Origin: an uncultured Mollicutes bacterium
Lineage (GTDB): Bacteria > Bacillota_I > Bacilli_A > Acholeplasmatales > JAEDCM01
Direction: 5' to 3'
Length of the DNA stretch: 47,048 bases
Assembly (NCBI GenBank): GCA_947166335.1
Contig: CAMVDS010000005.1
Span: 1 to 47,048, forward strand
Shown: positions 7,425 to 15,466 of the stretch, piece by piece
Layout of the letters: each line of letters begins with the position of its first letter
Numbering within the stretch: position 1 is the stretch's first letter
Program-made: the position numbers and the translations under genes
The notes under the pieces: model-generated
The model's input: only the letters and a program-made list of their open reading frames with translations
Database searches by the model: none
What the model was told of the DNA's origin: nothing

Positions 7425-9089
7425 TTAATGACTAATAACAGCCATTATAATTTCATAAATTGCTTCTGCATAAGCAAATATTATTAATATTACACCAACA
7501 AAAGGTATTAATAAATCCATATTCTTATCCTTATGAGTTTTATTATATGAGAATAATAGAATAAATGGTATCGCAATAAACAAACCTGCACATTGTCCAA
7601 AATTATAATATTTAGAACCAGGAATATATATTGCAAATGCTAAATCTAATAAAGATACAAGTAAGAATAATAAAGATACATGAATAGAGAAAGCAAGTGA
7701 ATTCTTATTAGTTCTTAAGAAGGTATTATATTCTTTCTTAGTTGAACCAAGTTTAACATATATTCTTTCTCTATTTTTAATCCAAAGTGACATACAAATA
7801 AATACTAAATAGATAAGTGGTGATTTTGTTACTAAGAATGGATATACTTCAAATGGTAAATCTATAAATTCAAATCTTCCTAAAACAGAAACTATATATG
7901 AACCTAAAGCAAATGTTAGAGGTAATGCTGCTAAGCATCTAAATAATACTACTTTTCTAACTGATACTCCTTCTTTTAGTTCATAATTTAAGAAGAAATT
8001 AAATAATGTTAATATAAATAAATCGCCAAAAACATTAAAGTCTGTTTTCTTATTAAATAGCGATAATACGACATTTTTTGCACTAGATGAGCTTCCTGAA
8101 ATCTCCAAGATTACCCTACCTATATATCTATCATAAATAAATATGATAGCTAGTGCAACGCCTAAATAAGCTAACCCATAAAATAAAACTAAAGACTTAT
8201 ACGTTCTATTTCTAGATAGAATTATTGAGAATGTAGCTAATAGGAAGAAAGGAATAGATAACTGTCCTATAGCCGCAAGTGTATTATATATCCAACCAGG
8301 ATAAGCTAGAGACTTATCAAAATAAGATAGACCAATAGATAATACTAAACAATACTGAGAAAATGCTAAAGCTATCCATGCTATAATTCTTAAATGTCTA
8401 TAAGATAGAGGTCCTCTATATCTAATATCATTTGGTCCAAGCATTTTAGCTATTAATTTATATTTTTTATTAGTTTTTCCTTTAAGTTTTTCTTCTTTAT
8501 AATATTCATTTATTTCTTCATCTTCTATTGAATCAGTATCATTATAAATATCTATTTCTTCTTTATATTGTTGTTTATATGTTTGTTTAGTTAAATTGAT
8601 GAATTTATTATCCCATAAAGGTACTTCTTCATCTATTAATGATTTAGAACCTATAACTACATCAAATTCATCTTTTAACTCTTCCATATCACAATTATAA
8701 TCTTCAAAACTATATCCTAAATTCTTATAGAAGTTAATTGCTTGATCATTATCTACTCTATCAGTAAATAATCTCATATATTTATAACCTAAGCTTTTAG
8801 CGTAATCTTCCGTAAGCTTTAATGCTTTTTCCCCAAAGCCTTTTTCTCTAAATTCTTCTTTTATTCCAAAGAATCCTAACCAAGCATTATCTTTATCATT
8901 TTTATAAGAATAAATGCCTGTTACACCAACGCATTTATCCTTATTAAAAATAAGGAAAAATTGGCTTTGTGAAGAGTTTTCTATTGAGCATATGTAATTG
9001 TTTTTCCCATTATATTCTGGGAATATTTCGTTTTGAACTCGTATAGCATAATCAAGGTTTTCTTTTGTGATTAACTTAAGTTCTAGCAT
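7425..9089 (-). CDS. GNAT acetyltransferase fused to a polytopic membrane domain
   Basis: 554 residues from the ATG at 9089, chosen over the GTG at 9098 because that GTG lies within the ribosome site AGAGGTGAT. Residues 1-~155 are a GNAT acetyltransferase: EEFREKGFGEKALK is the acetyl-CoA pyrophosphate loop and DRVDNDQAINFYKNLGY the usual C-terminal motif. An acidic, lysine-rich linker of ~70 residues follows. Residues ~235-550 hold about nine or ten hydrophobic segments, starting at YRHLRIIAWIALAF, that I cannot assign to a transporter or acyltransferase family. It follows the second PII-like gene after a weak hairpin. It might acetylate a substrate moved or held by its own membrane part, but nothing shows this. 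Confidence 0.8.
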   Translation of the reverse strand: MLELKLITKENLDYAIRVQNEIFPEYNGKNNYICSIENSSQSQFFLIFNKDKCVGVTGIYSYKNDKDNAWLGFFGIKEEFREKGFGEKALKLTEDYAKSLGYKYMRLFTDRVDNDQAINFYKNLGYSFEDYNCDMEELKDEFDVVIGSKSLIDEEVPLWDNKFINLTKQTYKQQYKEEIDIYNDTDSIEDEEINEYYKEEKLKGKTNKKYKLIAKMLGPNDIRYRGPLSYRHLRIIAWIALAFSQYCLVLSIGLSYFDKSLAYPGWIYNTLAAIGQLSIPFFLLATFSIILSRNRTYKSLVLFYGLAYLGVALAIIFIYDRYIGRVILEISGSSSSAKNVVLSLFNKKTDFNVFGDLFILTLFNFFLNYELKEGVSVRKVVLFRCLAALPLTFALGSYIVSVLGRFEFIDLPFEVYPFLVTKSPLIYLVFICMSLWIKNRERIYVKLGSTKKEYNTFLRTNKNSLAFSIHVSLLFLLVSLLDLAFAIYIPGSKYYNFGQCAGLFIAIPFILLFSYNKTHKDKNMDLLIPFVGVILIIFAYAEAIYEIIMAVISH

Positions 9090-9118
9090 AACAATCACCT
9101 CTATAAATATAAAGAGAG

Positions 9119-9532
9119 TTATTCGCCCTCTTTTTCTTCTTTATTTTCTTCGTTATTAGATTGAGTCATTTTAGCGTATTCTTCTAAGCTTACTTCTTCA
9201 GCCTTTTCGTTTTTAGCGCTCTTCTTACCAATTCCAACAGTATCATCAACAGGCATTGTAAAAACAATACCTTGACCAGGAGTTTGGAAACCTACTTCTT
9301 TATATAAAGCATGAAGTAAATCATCCTTTATTTCTTCAGAAACAACTAATAATACTATTTCTTTTTCTGGTGTTACTACATAATCAAATCTTTTAGAAAT
9401 ATCTTCTTTTGAAGTACCTCTAGCATTGATAACAGTTCCACCTTTAGCACCACAGTTTTTGGCAACTATCATTACTTGTTCATTGAAGCCTTTATTAACA
9501 ATACAAACTACTAATTCATATTTTTTATCCAT
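9119..9532 (-). CDS. PII-like regulatory protein (copy 2)
   Basis: 137 residues with the alternating beta-alpha-beta pattern of the PII/GlnB-like fold: ELVVCIVNKGFNEQVMIVAK, then GAKGGTVINARGTS, then GQGIVFTMPVDDTVGIG near residue 100. PII proteins are trimers that read ATP/ADP and 2-oxoglutarate or other small ligands and bind membrane transporters or enzymes. The T-loop region is short, so the usual uridylylation site is absent. The last ~30 residues are an acidic tail. It starts 1 nt after the first PII-like gene and belongs to the DUF1538 operon, so the DUF1538 membrane protein is the likely partner (inference). Confidence 0.8.
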   Translation of the reverse strand: MDKKYELVVCIVNKGFNEQVMIVAKNCGAKGGTVINARGTSKEDISKRFDYVVTPEKEIVLLVVSEEIKDDLLHALYKEVGFQTPGQGIVFTMPVDDTVGIGKKSAKNEKAEEVSLEEYAKMTQSNNEENKEEKEGE

Positions 9533-9533
9533 A

Positions 9534-9929
9534 TTATTTCTCCCTTTCTATACCTGCTAAGAATTGATATAACATAACTCCAATCATTGATTTAACTGGA
9601 ACTGTAAAAGCAATACCTTTACCATTTTTAGTTTGGAAATATTTATCTTCATAAGCAGCTAATATTTCTTTAACTCTATCTTCTCTAACAACAGAAAGTA
9701 ATACAGCCTTTTCACTTACCTTAATACCTAAGATATCTTTTCTAGGTGTTGTACCACTTGCATAAATAATTTCTTGTACATTAGCTCCAAAACCTTCAAG
9801 GTTTGATACATAGAAATCAACCTTTTCTCTATTAATAATAGATACTAAAATTTTTAATTTTACTGGAGCTTGTAAGCCTTCGGTTTTGTCCTTAGTTAAG
9901 GCTTTTTCTATTTCCTTTTTCTTACTCAT
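9534..9929 (-). CDS. PII-like regulatory protein (copy 1)
   Basis: 131 residues. It shares the plan of its neighbour: KILVSIINREKVDFYVSNLE, GANVQEIIYASGTTP, VLLSVVREDRVKEILAA, then GKGIAFTVPVKSMIGV. Identity to the other copy is low by eye, so the pair probably senses different things or forms mixed trimers (inference). It lies 8 nt after the DUF1538 gene, with ribosome site TAGGAGGT at the ATG. A lysine-rich N-terminal extension of ~20 residues precedes the fold. Confidence 0.78.
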   Translation of the reverse strand: MSKKKEIEKALTKDKTEGLQAPVKLKILVSIINREKVDFYVSNLEGFGANVQEIIYASGTTPRKDILGIKVSEKAVLLSVVREDRVKEILAAYEDKYFQTKNGKGIAFTVPVKSMIGVMLYQFLAGIEREK

Positions 9930-9937
9930 AATACCTC

Positions 9938-11491
9938 CTACATAAAATTAATAATTTGTTCATCTTCACTACTAATAATTGTTTTAAGTCTATGCTTTTC
10001 AACTACTTTTCTTTGTACTACTGACTTAAAGCCTAGTAATTGAATTGTAATAAGTGGTGTCATAGCAACCATTGCGACTATTCCAAAGCCAGTACCTAGT
10101 AAGTTTTCTGATGCTACACCATTAACACTAATACATGCACCTATCGCAAATGGTAATATAAAGCTTGATGTAAGTGGTCCTGATGCAACACCACCTGAGT
10201 CAAATGCTATACCAGTATAAATTGATGGTACAAAGAATGATAATCCTAGAGAAATTAAATATCCAGGAATTAAATAATATAATATTGAGAAGTTAAATAT
10301 AATTCTAAGCATTGAAAGCATAATTGAAATAGCAACACCAATACATAAAGCAATAAGCATTGTTCTTTTCTTAACAGCACCAATTGTTACTTCTTCAACT
10401 TGTTTTGTTAAGACATGTACAGCAGGTTCTGCAAGTACAACAACCATACCTAGTACAAATCCGAATATAGCAAGTGCTACTTTATTCTTTGCCATTAAAT
10501 CTCCTAATTTAAAACCAATTGGTAAGAATCCTACTTTTGCAGCTGTTAAGAATATTACTAATCCAACAAAAGTAATTGATAGGCCAATACCAATACGCAT
10601 TAATTTAATTTTAGGTAATTTAATGAATATAAAGTTTATAATTAAGAATACGGCAACTATTAATGCTAAAGCTATTAAAACACCCATTCCTTCTTCAAAT
10701 AAACTTCTAAAGAAATGAACTACTACATTATCAGCAATACTATATGAATCTAATTCATTAGTTATAATTTCAGGTCCTAAGTTAGAACTATTAATAGTTA
10801 AACCTAAAAGTAATACTACAAGAATAGGACCAACACTACATAAAGCAATTAAACCGAATGAATTTTCTTTAGAATCACGTCCACCAACTGTTGCAGCTAT
10901 ACCTACACCTAAAGCCATTATAAATGGTACTGTAATAGGACCTGTTGTTACACCACCTGAATCAAAAGAAATGGCTAGGAAATTAGCATTTCCACTTTGT
11001 ATTAATAATGCTGTAACAGCAAACATTGCCATATAGAAGAATAATAACATCATGCTTAAGTTTGTTTTTGTGATCATCTTAAGCACTGCAAGTAATAAGA
11101 ATAAACCAACACCTACAGCAATAGATATTATTAATATCCAAGGGTTACCATTAAATACTCCTTTTATTTGTCCAGCTAAAACGGAAAGGTCAGGTTCTGC
11201 TATTGTAATTAATAAACCCATTATAAATGCTACAATGAGGATTATTAAAATCTTTTTCGTTTTAACTAATGATGAACCAACTTGCTCTCCCATATCAGAC
11301 ATAGAAAAATCTACACCTAAACTAAATAAGCTTATTCCAACAATTAGAAGTAAGGCACAAATACCAAATACTAATTGTTCTTTGCCTGATAATCTAGCAA
11401 GTGGAGTAAAAGATAAAATTAAAACAATTAGTGTTACTGGAAGTACACTCATCGCGGATTCTTTAATTTTATCTAGCAATGCTTTAAACAT
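9938..11491 (-). CDS. DUF1538 family integral membrane protein
   Basis: 517 residues from the ATG at 11491, chosen over the TTG at 11506 because GGATGTGAT sits just upstream of that ATG. The protein is an internal duplication of two roughly 240-residue halves. Each half ends in the same signature: FDSGGVTTGPITVPF then FDSGGVASGPLTSSF, followed by gly-rich helices. About 12 membrane segments are present. The family is uncharacterised; the inverted-repeat-like layout and a polar FDSGG loop in each half suggest a transporter or channel with a symmetric pore (inference). Two PII-like genes follow in the same operon, the arrangement used by the ammonium transporter AmtB with GlnK. Confidence 0.88.
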   Translation of the reverse strand: MFKALLDKIKESAMSVLPVTLIVLILSFTPLARLSGKEQLVFGICALLLIVGISLFSLGVDFSMSDMGEQVGSSLVKTKKILIILIVAFIMGLLITIAEPDLSVLAGQIKGVFNGNPWILIISIAVGVGLFLLLAVLKMITKTNLSMMLLFFYMAMFAVTALLIQSGNANFLAISFDSGGVTTGPITVPFIMALGVGIAATVGGRDSKENSFGLIALCSVGPILVVLLLGLTINSSNLGPEIITNELDSYSIADNVVVHFFRSLFEEGMGVLIALALIVAVFLIINFIFIKLPKIKLMRIGIGLSITFVGLVIFLTAAKVGFLPIGFKLGDLMAKNKVALAIFGFVLGMVVVLAEPAVHVLTKQVEEVTIGAVKKRTMLIALCIGVAISIMLSMLRIIFNFSILYYLIPGYLISLGLSFFVPSIYTGIAFDSGGVASGPLTSSFILPFAIGACISVNGVASENLLGTGFGIVAMVAMTPLITIQLLGFKSVVQRKVVEKHRLKTIISSEDEQIINFM

Positions 11492-11539
11492 AAATATCAC
11501 ATCCAAATAAAAAATTTACAATAAAATTATAACATAGAA

Positions 11540-12346
11540 TTATTTATTAAAGAATTCTATAATTGCATTTATTGCTATAAATTGTTGCATTTCGTAACTT
11601 ATTGTTGCCTTTTTATCTCCTCTTTGGCTTCCATATAAGCCAAACCCAGCATGATTTCCTCCTTCAATCACAACTTCTTTGTAATCTGAAGGAAGGTTTT
11701 TCTTATTCTTCTCATATGCTTTTTTATTTAAGCATCCATCATTCGATCCATAAATAGATAAAACTTTCATATCATCTAAGGACTTTGTAGAATAAGAAGC
11801 TAGTAAAATTACGCCACTAATTTTATCTTTATTTTTATTAGCATAAACACTAGCCATACTACCACCTAAAGAGTGTCCCATCATAATGTATGAATCATAA
11901 TCATAATTCTTAATAATTTTACTAGCTTCATTACTTCCAAAGAAAGCTAAATTAAATGGCATTTTAAGTAAGAAACAATCTATTCCATTATTAGCTAATT
12001 CATTTAACATAGGTGCATAACTTGTATATTCTACTTTTGCTCCTGGATAGAAAATAATCGCTTTATTACTACCTTTTCCATCAAAGAAGTAACCATTACT
12101 TATTTTATTTACAGTAACATTTTCATCACTTATTAAAAAATTCTTTACATCCTTTTTCGCATGATAATAAATTGATGTATAAGTAAAGAAAGAAACAGTA
12201 ATTAAAAACAAAGAAAAGATAGTAGAAAATAGAATTACATATCTTTTCTTTTTTAATTTTGTTTTTTTCTTAATTAGTAATGATAAAAATATAGATACAC
12301 CTATTAATATTATTAACAATATACTAATTATTAATGCATATTTCAT
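11540..12346 (-). CDS. Membrane-anchored alpha/beta hydrolase
   Basis: 268 residues. Two N-terminal membrane segments (about residues 3-25 and 38-60) separated by a very basic loop anchor the protein, so the hydrolase domain should face outside. The nucleophile elbow is GHSLGGS (Ser at about residue 158). YGSNDG carries the likely Asp and GGNHAGFG the likely His. It resembles dienelactone hydrolase/esterase-type enzymes; the substrate is unknown. The ribosome site GAGGCGAT precedes the ATG. The gene closes a run with the cyclophilin-like and PlsC genes. Confidence 0.82.
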   Translation of the reverse strand: MKYALIISILLIILIGVSIFLSLLIKKKTKLKKKRYVILFSTIFSLFLITVSFFTYTSIYYHAKKDVKNFLISDENVTVNKISNGYFFDGKGSNKAIIFYPGAKVEYTSYAPMLNELANNGIDCFLLKMPFNLAFFGSNEASKIIKNYDYDSYIMMGHSLGGSMASVYANKNKDKISGVILLASYSTKSLDDMKVLSIYGSNDGCLNKKAYEKNKKNLPSDYKEVVIEGGNHAGFGLYGSQRGDKKATISYEMQQFIAINAIIEFFNK

Positions 12347-12356
12347 ATTATCGCCT

Positions 12357-12851
12357 CTAATATAATATTATTGTTGGTTCTAGTTTGAATTCTACTTCTA
12401 TATCTCCTTCGCCTAATAATTCTTTTAATTCATTAGTTGTCATTAATTTTATTCTTCCTAATTTAGAATAAGAATAAGTATTAGAACCATAGAATAAACA
12501 TAATTTATCTCCTTGGTATATAGCAAGCTCACCACTAGTTAAAGTCATTGACTCATCATTAGTAGGAAGGCTAAAACCTAGATTTCCGTACTTTTCAAAT
12601 CCACCATTTTCTTTTAATGTTAAAGTTAAAGTACCAGCTTCTTTAACTTTATCATAAAAAGCATCTGCAGTATCATTATCATATAATTCAAAATTAACAT
12701 TTGTTCCATTTATTTTTAGTAACATACCCGGAAACCTCCTAGTTGGAATAATCTCATAAGCCTCATTTTTTGCGGCTCCATTAATAATCAATAAAGCGCC
12801 TAATAACGCAGTTATACAAACAATAATAATACTAGGTATTATACGTTTCAT
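12357..12851 (-). CDS. Membrane-anchored cyclophilin-like fold protein
   Basis: 164 residues from the ATG at 12851, which has AGGAAG 8 nt upstream; a GTG at 12860 overlaps that site. A single N-terminal hydrophobic segment (residues 5-25) has no lipobox, so it is probably a signal anchor. The rest matches the small cyclophilin-like domain (Pfam Cyclophil_like2): INGTNVNFELYDNDTA, LPTNDESMTLTSGELAIY, then LCLFYGSNTYSYSKLGRI. This fold is related to cyclophilin, but the family is not known to be a prolyl isomerase. It lies 11 nt upstream of the hydrolase and 12 nt downstream of the acyltransferase gene. Confidence 0.82.
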   Translation of the reverse strand: MKRIIPSIIIVCITALLGALLIINGAAKNEAYEIIPTRRFPGMLLKINGTNVNFELYDNDTADAFYDKVKEAGTLTLTLKENGGFEKYGNLGFSLPTNDESMTLTSGELAIYQGDKLCLFYGSNTYSYSKLGRIKLMTTNELKELLGEGDIEVEFKLEPTIILY

Positions 12852-12863
12852 ATAAAACACTTC

Positions 12864-13748
12864 CTATCTTGAACCTTTATAATTTTTACCATATTCTTTA
12901 GTATAATAATCTATTCTTTCATTATTATCATAGATACTAGGATATAAATTATCTTTAGGATCTATACCCGCTAATCTGCATACTTCTTCATGGCATCTTC
13001 TTGTTAGATCTAATTCCATTTCTTTTTTATCTAGTGCTTTATTAGGAAATATAGGTTCACCTATATTTAGATTAAAGCACGCAATTTGTTTAAATATCTT
13101 TCTTCTTATCCAATTAGGCTTTCTATAGGAGAAAGCAAATGGAATAATTGGTTTATCACATTTAATTGAAAAATAAGATATTCCTCTTTTAAAAGGTCTA
13201 ATAGGTTTATAATATTCCCACATAGATCCTTCTGCGTATATGTGTAACCATTTGCCTTGATCTAGTATTTTACAAACTTCTTCTATATATTTTTTAGTAC
13301 CTTTACAATTATTATCTGGAATAGGTATACCACCTACAGCCCTAATGTTTTTGGATTGTTCTCCTCTTATGTTTGTAGCCCATACTAAAACATTAGGCCA
13401 GTTGTATCTTCTAACTGTCCTCATAATAGCAAGATAATCCCACATATGAACGTGGTTAGATACACTTATTACACCTTTTTTAATTAAAGCTTTATTTCTT
13501 TTTAAGATTTTCTTTCCTTTAACTTTTAAGCCCATTCTTATTTTAGTTAAAAGAAAGACTAATAATACAATTAAAAACCTAACCCAAAATCTTTTAAATC
13601 TAAACTTTTTAGAATTATCTATATATGGATATTTTTCATCAAACTCTAATCCATTATTCTTTTTAACGATTAAATAATGACTAGAAGTATCTATAGGATA
13701 AGGAAACTTATCAGTTTTTGGATCATAATATTCAATTTTCTTACTCAT
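12864..13748 (-). CDS. 1-acyl-sn-glycerol-3-phosphate acyltransferase family protein (PlsC-like)
   Basis: 294 residues with the acyltransferase HX4D motif in SVSNHVHMWD (about residue 97) and a glycerophosphate-binding box YAEGSMWEY in place of the usual EGTR. A hydrophobic segment (RFLIVLLVFLLTKI) before the catalytic domain places it at the cytoplasmic face of the membrane, where such enzymes transfer acyl groups to lysophosphatidic acid or similar acceptors. The unusual EGS-W box leaves the acceptor open. The ribosome site TAAGGAGGGGAT is very strong. A possible own promoter lies at 13770-13798, and a terminated short RNA unit lies further upstream. Confidence 0.85.
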   Translation of the reverse strand: MSKKIEYYDPKTDKFPYPIDTSSHYLIVKKNNGLEFDEKYPYIDNSKKFRFKRFWVRFLIVLLVFLLTKIRMGLKVKGKKILKRNKALIKKGVISVSNHVHMWDYLAIMRTVRRYNWPNVLVWATNIRGEQSKNIRAVGGIPIPDNNCKGTKKYIEEVCKILDQGKWLHIYAEGSMWEYYKPIRPFKRGISYFSIKCDKPIIPFAFSYRKPNWIRRKIFKQIACFNLNIGEPIFPNKALDKKEMELDLTRRCHEEVCRLAGIDPKDNLYPSIYDNNERIDYYTKEYGKNYKGSR

Positions 13749-13769
13749 AAATATCCCCTCCTTAAAAAT

Positions 13770-13798
13770 ATTATACTTTATATTTTTACTTTTTTAAA
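13770..13798 (-). promoter_or_regulatory. Possible promoter of the plsC-like operon
   Basis: Minus-strand TTTAAA (13793-13798), 17-nt spacer, TATAAT (13770-13775). The -10 is perfect and the -35 weak. It would allow plsC to be expressed despite the terminator upstream. Confidence 0.45.
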
Positions 13799-13805
13799 TT
13801 GTTTA

Positions 13806-13892
13806 AAAAAATAAAGGTGTAATTATTTAGTCATTAATAACTACACCTTTATAACGCTGGGCGATATAGCCCTATTTATCGAATTTAGTGGT
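13806..13892 (-). ncRNA. Short structured RNA or terminated leader upstream of the plsC-like gene
   Basis: A good promoter (13899-13927) is followed by ~85 nt that end in a strong intrinsic terminator: AAAGGTGTA / TACACCTTT at 13842-13850 and 13813-13821, then T-rich. Between them (about 13855-13882) CGATA / TATCG and GGGC / GCCC overlap in the order of an H-type pseudoknot. No open frame of note is present. It may be a free small RNA or a riboswitch-like attenuator for plsC, whose start is 58 nt beyond the terminator. I do not recognise a known class. Confidence 0.55.
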
Positions 13893-13898
13893 AATTTC

Positions 13899-13927
13899 AT
13901 TATAATATGTTTTTTTTATAAATGCAA
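13899..13927 (-). promoter_or_regulatory. Promoter of the short RNA
   Basis: Minus-strand TTGCAT (13922-13927), exactly 17 nt, then TATAAT (13899-13904). This puts the transcription start at about 13892, with no coding start for ~145 nt. Confidence 0.7.
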
Positions 13928-13964
13928 TAAAAAATTTCTAAAGATAGAATTAAACTGTTAATTA

Positions 13965-13973
13965 TGGTATAAT
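13965..13973 (+). promoter_or_regulatory. Extended -10 promoter of the RhuM island
   Basis: TG-G-TATAAT on the plus strand. It lies ~120 nt before the first RhuM start codon and upstream of a leader terminator. No clear -35. Confidence 0.5.
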
Positions 13974-13998
13974 TATACTAGAAATGAGTTGTGGTATT

Positions 13999-14076
13999 AT
14001 GATACAAAAAACAAACAAAAAAATAAAAAAACCGAGTCTTATTGCAAAAAGCAGTAAGGCTTTTCTTTTTTTATAA
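13999..14076 (+). promoter_or_regulatory. Attenuator-like leader with a possible 25-residue leader ORF
   Basis: Between the promoter and the RhuM gene there is a 10-bp hairpin, GTCTTATTGC / GCAGTAAGGC (14036-14045 and 14051-14060), followed by CTTTTCTTTTTTT, i.e. a complete intrinsic terminator. A small ORF starting at the ATG at 13999 (MIQKTNKKIKKPSLI and onward) runs through the hairpin and stops in the T-run at 14074-14076. Translation of it could control read-through. The ribosome site is weak, so the ORF may be chance; the hairpin is clear. Confidence 0.45.
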
Positions 14077-14093
14077 AAATAGGAGGAAAATAT

Positions 14094-14921
14094 ATGATTA
14101 ATGAAGAAAAAAAGTATGAATTGATAAAATTTAATGACGGGGAATTTAGTTTAGATGTTAATGTTAGTCCTAGCGAAGATACTGTTTGGCTTACAAAAGA
14201 ACAAATAAGCCAGCTATTTAATAGAGATAGATCAGTTATATCCAAACACATCAAGAATATATTTATAGAAAAAGAATGTAGTGAAAAAAGCAACGTGCAA
14301 AAAATGCACATTGCAAATTCAGATAGACCTGTTGAATTTTACAGTCTTGATGTCATTCTATCGGTTGGATATCGAGTTAAATCAAATAGAGGAAATCTAT
14401 TTAGGCGTTGGGCTAATCAGGTTTTAAAACAATATTTATTAAATGGTTATGCAATCAATGAAGAAAGATGCCTTGTATGCAGTTCAAGCATTTTAGAACT
14501 TAATAACGAACTCAAACAATTAAAAAGCAAAGTGCATGAAATTGAAGATACATTATATCAAGAAAACGAAAAACTCTTATATGAAGGAGAAATACTAGAT
14601 GCCTATACTTTTATTAGAAAACTCTTCTTTCTAGCTAAAAAAGAAATAACTATTATTGATTATTATGCTGATAGATTCTTATTATCTATGTTAAGCGATA
14701 TAAAAGTATGTATTACAATTATTACTTCTTCTAATTCATACTTGAATAATACAGAACTACAAAAAAACATATCAATTATTAAAAATGATATCATTCATGA
14801 TAGATTTATCATAATAGATGAAGTTGTTTACATGATAGGCACATCTATAAATGAAATAGGCAAAAAAAGATTTGTAATTATTAAATCTAATTATTTAACT
14901 AAAGATAATATATTGAAATAA
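14094..14921 (+). CDS. RhuM family protein with C-terminal PLD-like domain
   Basis: 275 residues. Residues 1-~120 match the RhuM (virulence-protein/Fic-like associated) DNA-binding type domain: YELIKFNDGEFSLDVNV, EDTVWLTKEQISQLF, ISKHIKNI, then VGYRVKSNRGNLFRRWA. A coiled segment (~125-165) leads into LLYEGEILDAYTFIRKLF and a C-terminal phospholipase-D-like fold with NDIIHDRFIIID, an HxR(x)4D version of the HxK(x)4D motif, and GTSINEIGKK. The domain may bind or cut nucleic acid, but the Lys-to-Arg change leaves catalysis open. The ribosome site AGGAGG is strong. It is the first of three related units in tandem, opposite in strand to all neighbours, which suggests an acquired island. Confidence 0.85.
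   Translation: MINEEKKYELIKFNDGEFSLDVNVSPSEDTVWLTKEQISQLFNRDRSVISKHIKNIFIEKECSEKSNVQKMHIANSDRPVEFYSLDVILSVGYRVKSNRGNLFRRWANQVLKQYLLNGYAINEERCLVCSSSILELNNELKQLKSKVHEIEDTLYQENEKLLYEGEILDAYTFIRKLFFLAKKEITIIDYYADRFLLSMLSDIKVCITIITSSNSYLNNTELQKNISIIKNDIIHDRFIIIDEVVYMIGTSINEIGKKRFVIIKSNYLTKDNILK
14772..14827 (+). repeat. 56-bp direct repeat, copy A (RhuM PLD-like region)
   Basis: These 56 bp, encoding the stretch around HDRFIIID, are identical to 16514-16569 in the third unit. Exact identity at this length between otherwise diverged copies suggests recent recombination or gene conversion. Confidence 0.85.
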
Positions 14922-14934
14922 AAGGAGAATTCAA

Positions 14935-15431
14935 ATGGAAGAAAGAAAGTATGAATTGATAAAATTTAATGATGGAGATTTTAGTCTAGATGTAAAAGTA
15001 TCACCTAGAGAAGACACATTATGGATAAGCCAAAAACAGATAGCTGCTTTGTTTGACTCATCGATAATATTTCTCTTCATATTAAAAATATTTATAAAGA
15101 ACAAGAGTTAGAAGAAAATCGAACTTCCGAGGAATCCTCGATAGTTCAAATAGAAGGAAACAGAAAAGTTACAAAAAAAATCAATTTCAACTATTAATGA
15201 ACACATTAATAATGCACTAAATGAATAATTAAAAGAGTTAAAAGTAAGTAGAAAATTCGGAAAAACCGAATTATCTTCAATAATCACTAAGCCTATAACT
15301 TTACAACTTAGGCGTTATCATTTCCGTTGGTTATCGTGTAAAATCTAATCGTGGTGTTCTATTTAGAAAATGAACTTGAAGCAAAGGCAACATGCAAAGA
15401 AATTTTGCAAGTTCAAACTGAAAAAATGTAA
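14935..15431 (+). pseudogene. Wrecked RhuM family gene (mosaic remnant)
   Basis: A good ribosome site (AAAGGAGAA) and an ATG start a RhuM domain (YELIKFNDGDFSLDV, then EDTLWISQKQIAALFD). The frame breaks near 15058. It continues in another frame as DNISLHIKNIYKEQELEEN to about 15180, where it runs into stops; a short coil-like piece follows. RhuM sequence then resumes as VIISVGYRVKSNRGVLFRK near 15312-15370, and jumps to ELEAKATCKEILQVQTE, which matches the middle of the next gene's second RhuM domain (15999-16043). At least two frame breaks and one deletion-joined segment are visible, and the PLD-like domain is gone. It is a decayed third paralogue between two intact ones. Confidence 0.85.
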
Positions 15432-15466
15432 ATTAAAAATAAGATAATAATTAGGAGGATAATATT

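Noticed and set aside
11052..11510. Plus-strand frame of 152 codons
   Set aside because: A shadow of the DUF1538 gene, whose own frame has duplicated membrane motifs and good start signals.
13813..13850. The 13.8-kb hairpin as the terminator of the plsC-like gene
   Set aside because: It lies upstream, not downstream, of that gene on the minus strand, so it ends the short RNA that precedes it.
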